Shown piece after piece: positions 60,874 through 64,000 of a DNA stretch of 64,000 nt. The position numbers were made by a program, and so were the translations under genes. Each line of letters opens with the position of its first letter. Positions within the stretch are counted from its first letter, which is position 1. The notes beneath the pieces are model-generated. The model saw only the letters and a list, made by a program, of their open reading frames with translations. It did no database searches and was not told the DNA's origin. Source of the stretch: CAZTJA01 sp964613745 (GTDB lineage Bacteria > Desulfobacterota > Desulfomonilia > Desulfomonilales > Desulfomonilaceae); assembly GCA_964613745.1 (NCBI GenBank), contig CAZTJA010000004.1, forward strand, positions 1 to 64,000, given 5' to 3'.

Positions 60874-61311
60874 TTGGACTTTTGGTCAACACATTTCGGA
60901 CTCTGGCCGCTCGCGGTTTACTCTCTAATTGTGTTTCTGCTGATCTCATTCATGATCGGCTTTTCTTACATTTTGGGTGAACGACACAGAGATCGTACTA
61001 CCCAACAACCGTATGAGTCGGGAATTATTTCGAGCGGTCCGGTCAGGGCAAGAATCGATATACGATTCTATCTACTTGCGGTTTTTTTCGTCATTTTCGA
61101 TTTAGAAGCGGTATTCGTTTTCGCTTGGGCCATTGCAGTGCGCGAAACCGGATGGCTGGGCTTTATAGAAATCAGCATCTTTATTGCTTTTTTGCTGGCG
61201 GCACTTGTTTACTTATGGCGAATAGGAGCCCTCAACATAGAAACACCTCGACAAATGAAAGACCGGATGAAAATAAAAAAGGGGAGTTCCGATTTCAGCA
61301 ATGCTTCTTAA
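60874..61311 (+). CDS. nuoA: NADH-quinone oxidoreductase subunit A
   Basis: A 145-residue membrane subunit starting at TTG 60874, with CGGAG 8-9 bp upstream. It has three membrane helices (about 10-32, 65-85, 92-115) and the NuoA signature YESG followed by a short loop and FYLLAVFFVIFDLEAVFVFAWA, where the Asp/Glu pair is conserved. NuoA is part of the membrane arm of complex I next to the quinone site. It is the first gene of the nuo operon here; nuoB follows 54 bp downstream. Confidence 0.95.
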   Translation: MDFWSTHFGLWPLAVYSLIVFLLISFMIGFSYILGERHRDRTTQQPYESGIISSGPVRARIDIRFYLLAVFFVIFDLEAVFVFAWAIAVRETGWLGFIEISIFIAFLLAALVYLWRIGALNIETPRQMKDRMKIKKGSSDFSNAS

Positions 61312-61365
61312 GGAGATGACGTCCGTTCCATTGATTCTAAATTGCGACCGGCGGACAAGGAAAGT

Positions 61366-61998
61366 ATGATCTTTACGCTTACCAAAATAGAAGAAAACAA
61401 ATACTTAGATCCACCATGCGAAACCGGGCCGCGTGTCCACGGGATCGTGTTCACAAAGCTTCAGGAACTTGTTGCATGGGGTCGAAAAAATTCTTTGTGG
61501 CCTCTGAATTTTGGGCTCTCATGTTGTTACGTTGAAATGGCGACCGCTTTCACAAGTAAGTACGATATTTCCCGATACGGGTCGGAGGTATTAAGAGCGT
61601 CACCAAGAGAAGCCGACCTGATGGTGGTTGCCGGGACCGTGTTCAAAAAGATGGCTCCAACCGTCAAGAGGCTATACGAACAGATGATGGAACCCCGATG
61701 GGTCATATCAATGGGTTCCTGCGCGAATTCCGGTGGTATGTACGATATCTACAGCGTCGTTCAGGGTGTGGACAAGTTTCTGCCGGTGGATGTCTACGTT
61801 CCCGGATGCCCACCGAGACCAGACGCTCTGCTTGAAGGTTTAATGCTGCTTCAGAAATCCGTGGGTTGCGAAAAAAGGCCCCTCAGTTGGGTTGTTGGCG
61901 GAGATACGGTCGTAAAATCGAAAATGCCGGTAATGCGTGATCTGAAAAAGGGGGAGAGAAGCAAAACTGGAAAGCTGCGCTCTCAAGATGAACTTTAA
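61366..61998 (+). CDS. nuoB: NADH-quinone oxidoreductase subunit B (N2 cluster)
   Basis: I start at ATG 61366, with AAGGA about 5 bp upstream (210 residues); a TTG at 61342 adds 8. The N2 iron-sulfur ligands are present: LSCCYVEM, MGSCANSGGMYD and PGCPPRPDALLEGL, as in NuoB. The C-terminus is a basic tail. NuoB carries the last cluster N2, which reduces quinone together with NuoD. It is in the nuo operon, 22 bp before nuoCD. Confidence 0.96.
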   Translation: MIFTLTKIEENKYLDPPCETGPRVHGIVFTKLQELVAWGRKNSLWPLNFGLSCCYVEMATAFTSKYDISRYGSEVLRASPREADLMVVAGTVFKKMAPTVKRLYEQMMEPRWVISMGSCANSGGMYDIYSVVQGVDKFLPVDVYVPGCPPRPDALLEGLMLLQKSVGCEKRPLSWVVGGDTVVKSKMPVMRDLKKGERSKTGKLRSQDEL

Positions 61999-62020
61999 TG
62001 TTGTTTGGTTGCATTTATAA

Positions 62021-63763
62021 ATGATCAAAGCGCACATAGCAGACATCCTTCAGACACGTTTTCCGGACGCCGTCCTCGGGTCGGAGCTGCCCAAGGATGA
62101 AGTACCGTCCTTGTGGATAAAGAAAGACTATCTGCATGCGGTTTGCGCATATTTGAAGAACGACGTTGAGAAACCCTATCGCATGCTGTTCGATTTATCG
62201 GCAATTGATGAACGGCTGCGAACTCACAAAAAAGAGCCCTTCAGAGATTTCACCGTCGTTTATCACCTCTTTTCATTTCAACGCAAAGAATTTATTCGCC
62301 TAAAATTACCGCTCGACGGACAAACCCCTGCTGCACCCAGTATTACTTCGATATGGAAGAATGCCGATTGGTACGAAAGAGAAGTGTGGGATATGTTCGG
62401 CATTCGGTTCGAAGGTCATCCACGTTTGCGTCGCATTCTATTACCCCAAACATGGTCGGGCCATCCGTTGCGCAAAGAATTCCCAGCTCGAGCCACCGAA
62501 ATGGGACCGTTCAGGCTCTCCGAAGATCATATTGTCCAAGAAGAAAAGGGATCACTATTCCGTCCTGAAGAATGGGGTTTCATACCCCGCAAAGCAGGCT
62601 CCGAGTATATGATCCTGAACATGGGACCTCAGCACCCTGGGACTCACGGACCGTTCCGAATCATCCTTGAAATGGACGGCGAAGAGATAATAGAGGCCGT
62701 ACCCGACATCGGATATCACCACAGGGGTGCTGAAAAAATGGCCGAGCGCCAGACCTGGCACACCTATATTCCATATACGGATAGGGTCGATTATTTAGGC
62801 GGTGTCATGAATAATCTTCCCTACGTCCTCGCAGTCGAGAAACTTGCCGGCATCGAAGTGCCCGATCGGACGAAGGTCATTAGGATAATGATGTCCGAGT
62901 TTTTCAGAATCTCCAGCCACCTGGTCTACTACGGCACTTTTTCCCAGGATGTAGGCCAGATGTCCCCGGTTTTCTACATGTTCACGGATCGGGAACTCGT
63001 ATTCAAGGTGGTTGAATCAATCTGCGGTGGCAGAATGCACCCGAGCTGGTTTCGGATCGGAGGAGTGGCTCATGACCTACCCCAAGGCTGGGACCAAGTA
63101 GTCCGGGAATTTGTAGACTACTTTCCGTCGAGACTGGATGATTACGAAAAGCTGGTACTCAAAAATCCGATTTTCAAAGCCAGAACTCTGGGTGTCGGAG
63201 CGTACACCACCGAAGAAGCCATTGACTGGGGAGCTACCGGCCCCAGTTTGCGAGCGACCGGTTTTGCATGGGACTTTCGCAAGGAAATTCCCTATTCAGG
63301 GTTTGAAAACTTTGATTTCGACGTTCCCATAGGAACGAACGGCGACAGCTATGACCGAGCCGTGGTACATGCCGAAGAACTCAGACAAAGCCTTAGAATC
63401 ATAAAGCAATGTTTGGAGAACATGCCGGCGGGGGAATACAAATCCAGGCACCCGCTCACAACACCGCCGGTAAAAGCAAAGACCATGCACGATATCGAGA
63501 CCCTCATTGCACATTTTCTAAACGTAACATGGGGTCCGGTGATACCTGCAGGTGAAGCTATGCAGGCCGTTGAAGCGACGAAGGGATGCAACGCCTACTA
63601 CTTAACCAGCGACGAGAATATCATGTCCTATAGAACACGCATCAGGACTCCGTCCTTTGCTCATCTTCAAATGATACCTTTGATGGCAAAGGGCATGGCG
63701 GTCGCGGATCTCATTACGATTCTGGGGAGCATAGATTTCGTAATGGCCGATGTAGACAGGTAA
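62021..63763 (+). CDS. nuoCD: NADH-quinone oxidoreductase fused subunits C and D
   Basis: A 580-residue fusion as in enterobacteria and some delta-proteobacteria. The NuoC part (about 1-185) has the signature WYEREVWDMFGIRFEGHPRLRRILLP. The NuoD part (about 195-580) begins YMILNMGPQHPGTHGPF and has IGYHHRGAEKMAE and YTDRVDYLGG, with the late DIITILGSIDFVMADVDR of the 49-kDa family. It forms the quinone-binding core with NuoB. The stop is 16 bp before the nuoE start, in one operon. Confidence 0.96.
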   Translation: MIKAHIADILQTRFPDAVLGSELPKDEVPSLWIKKDYLHAVCAYLKNDVEKPYRMLFDLSAIDERLRTHKKEPFRDFTVVYHLFSFQRKEFIRLKLPLDGQTPAAPSITSIWKNADWYEREVWDMFGIRFEGHPRLRRILLPQTWSGHPLRKEFPARATEMGPFRLSEDHIVQEEKGSLFRPEEWGFIPRKAGSEYMILNMGPQHPGTHGPFRIILEMDGEEIIEAVPDIGYHHRGAEKMAERQTWHTYIPYTDRVDYLGGVMNNLPYVLAVEKLAGIEVPDRTKVIRIMMSEFFRISSHLVYYGTFSQDVGQMSPVFYMFTDRELVFKVVESICGGRMHPSWFRIGGVAHDLPQGWDQVVREFVDYFPSRLDDYEKLVLKNPIFKARTLGVGAYTTEEAIDWGATGPSLRATGFAWDFRKEIPYSGFENFDFDVPIGTNGDSYDRAVVHAEELRQSLRIIKQCLENMPAGEYKSRHPLTTPPVKAKTMHDIETLIAHFLNVTWGPVIPAGEAMQAVEATKGCNAYYLTSDENIMSYRTRIRTPSFAHLQMIPLMAKGMAVADLITILGSIDFVMADVDR

Positions 63764-63779
63764 GGGAGACTGCTCGGGT

Positions 63780-64000
63780 ATGCTGACGGATGACATGAAA
63801 CGAGATTTGGTTTCGGAACTGGCCACCGCCCAAACCAGACAGGCAGCATGTATTGAAGCAATGCAGATAGTCCAGCGACGCACCGGCTGGGTTAGTGACG
63901 AGACCATAGCAGCCATAGCCGATTTTTTAGATATGTCCATAGAGGAACTTGAATCGGTCGCTACCTTCTATAACCACATTTATCGGGAACCTGTCGGCAA
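63780..64000 (+). CDS. nuoE: NADH-quinone oxidoreductase subunit E (N-terminal part, cut by right edge)
   Basis: An ATG at 63780 behind AAGGGAGA opens a frame that runs off the right edge; 73 codons are visible. The translation (MQIVQRRTGWVSDETIAAIADFL, then SIEELESVATFYNHIY) is the helical start of NuoE, the thioredoxin-fold [2Fe-2S] subunit of the NADH-input module. The cluster cysteines lie beyond the edge. The conserved GWV and VATFY pattern is also seen in HydA-associated and formate dehydrogenase gamma subunits, but operon position favours nuoE. Confidence 0.92.
   Translation, partial: MLTDDMKRDLVSELATAQTRQAACIEAMQIVQRRTGWVSDETIAAIADFLDMSIEELESVATFYNHIYREPVG

Noticed and set aside
1..64000. 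tRNA, rRNA, CRISPR arrays, insertion sequences, integrases
   Set aside because: I looked for cloverleaf ends, direct-repeat arrays and transposase motifs and saw none; base composition and gene style look even across the window. A tRNA missed by eye cannot be fully excluded.

Overview
The window looks like a chromosomal segment of a moderate-GC, Gram-negative anaerobe of the former Deltaproteobacteria (Desulfobacterota / Thermodesulfobacteriota; a Desulfomonile- or Syntrophobacter-like lineage is my guess, not a demonstrated placement). The reasons are a full-length DsrC of dissimilatory sulfur metabolism with both C-terminal cysteines, an MglA/MglB polarity module, a PlsB acyltransferase, outer-membrane-type proteins, and a nuoA-nuoB-nuoCD-nuoE complex I operon. 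I see no transposase, integrase, phage gene, CRISPR array, tRNA or rRNA.

Layout. 1-9.1 kb is a chemosensory cluster: the end of a CheW, an MCP, a CheY, a HAMP membrane protein with no output domain, a multidomain CheA, a ParA-type ATPase, and a CheB whose nucleophilic serine is glycine. 9.3-11.5 kb holds a PhoU-like protein and a secreted, probably outer-membrane protein. 11.8-23.3 kb is the most unusual locus. A TetR-type regulator with an extra N-terminal domain overlaps by 4 bp a single 3526-codon gene for a PUFA-synthase-like megaenzyme. It carries two NPD/enoyl-reductase-like domains, KS, AT, a second KS, two ACPs, KR, DH and its own phosphopantetheinyl transferase. 23.6-26.2 kb is grpE-dnaK. 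26.5-33.4 kb contains dsrC, a TPR lipid- or periplasm-directed protein, plsB, small secreted and Cys-cluster proteins, a heme-sensor PP2C phosphatase and a crotonase.

33.5-39.3 kb has a B12-binding radical SAM protein fused to a trigger-factor-like FKBP domain, a SEC-C membrane miniprotein, a vWA-OmpA protein, and a diadenylate cyclase fused to YbbR/CdaR domains. 39.6-43.6 kb is a three-gene acyl-CoA operon (methylglutaconyl-CoA hydratase-like, HMG-CoA-lyase-like, acetoacetyl-CoA synthetase) that reads as the end of leucine/isovalerate breakdown or ketone-body use. 43.6-48.7 kb, on the minus strand, runs UDP-xylose synthase, flippase-like membrane protein, bioA, bioD and a histone-deacetylase-fold hydrolase. 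48.9-49.9 kb has two small envelope proteins.

50.1-54.7 kb is a five-gene module: a DUF4388 protein, MglB, MglA, an unrecognised protein, and a Ser/Thr kinase with a cyclic-nucleotide-binding-like domain. It probably acts in cell polarity or surface motility, and may be functionally tied to the chemosensory cluster at the other end of the window. 54.7-60.7 kb is mixed (flavoprotein, VIT/vWA protein, response regulator, NDH-2-like FAD enzyme, CYTH protein). From 60.9 kb to the right edge runs the nuo operon, cut inside nuoE.

The best candidates for something new are the single-polypeptide megasynthase with its own regulator, the radical SAM-FKBP fusion, the serine-less CheB beside a CheA with an HhH insert and a degenerate second HPt, the CdaA-CdaR fusion, and the MglAB-kinase operon. 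All assignments come from reading motifs by eye; no database search was possible.
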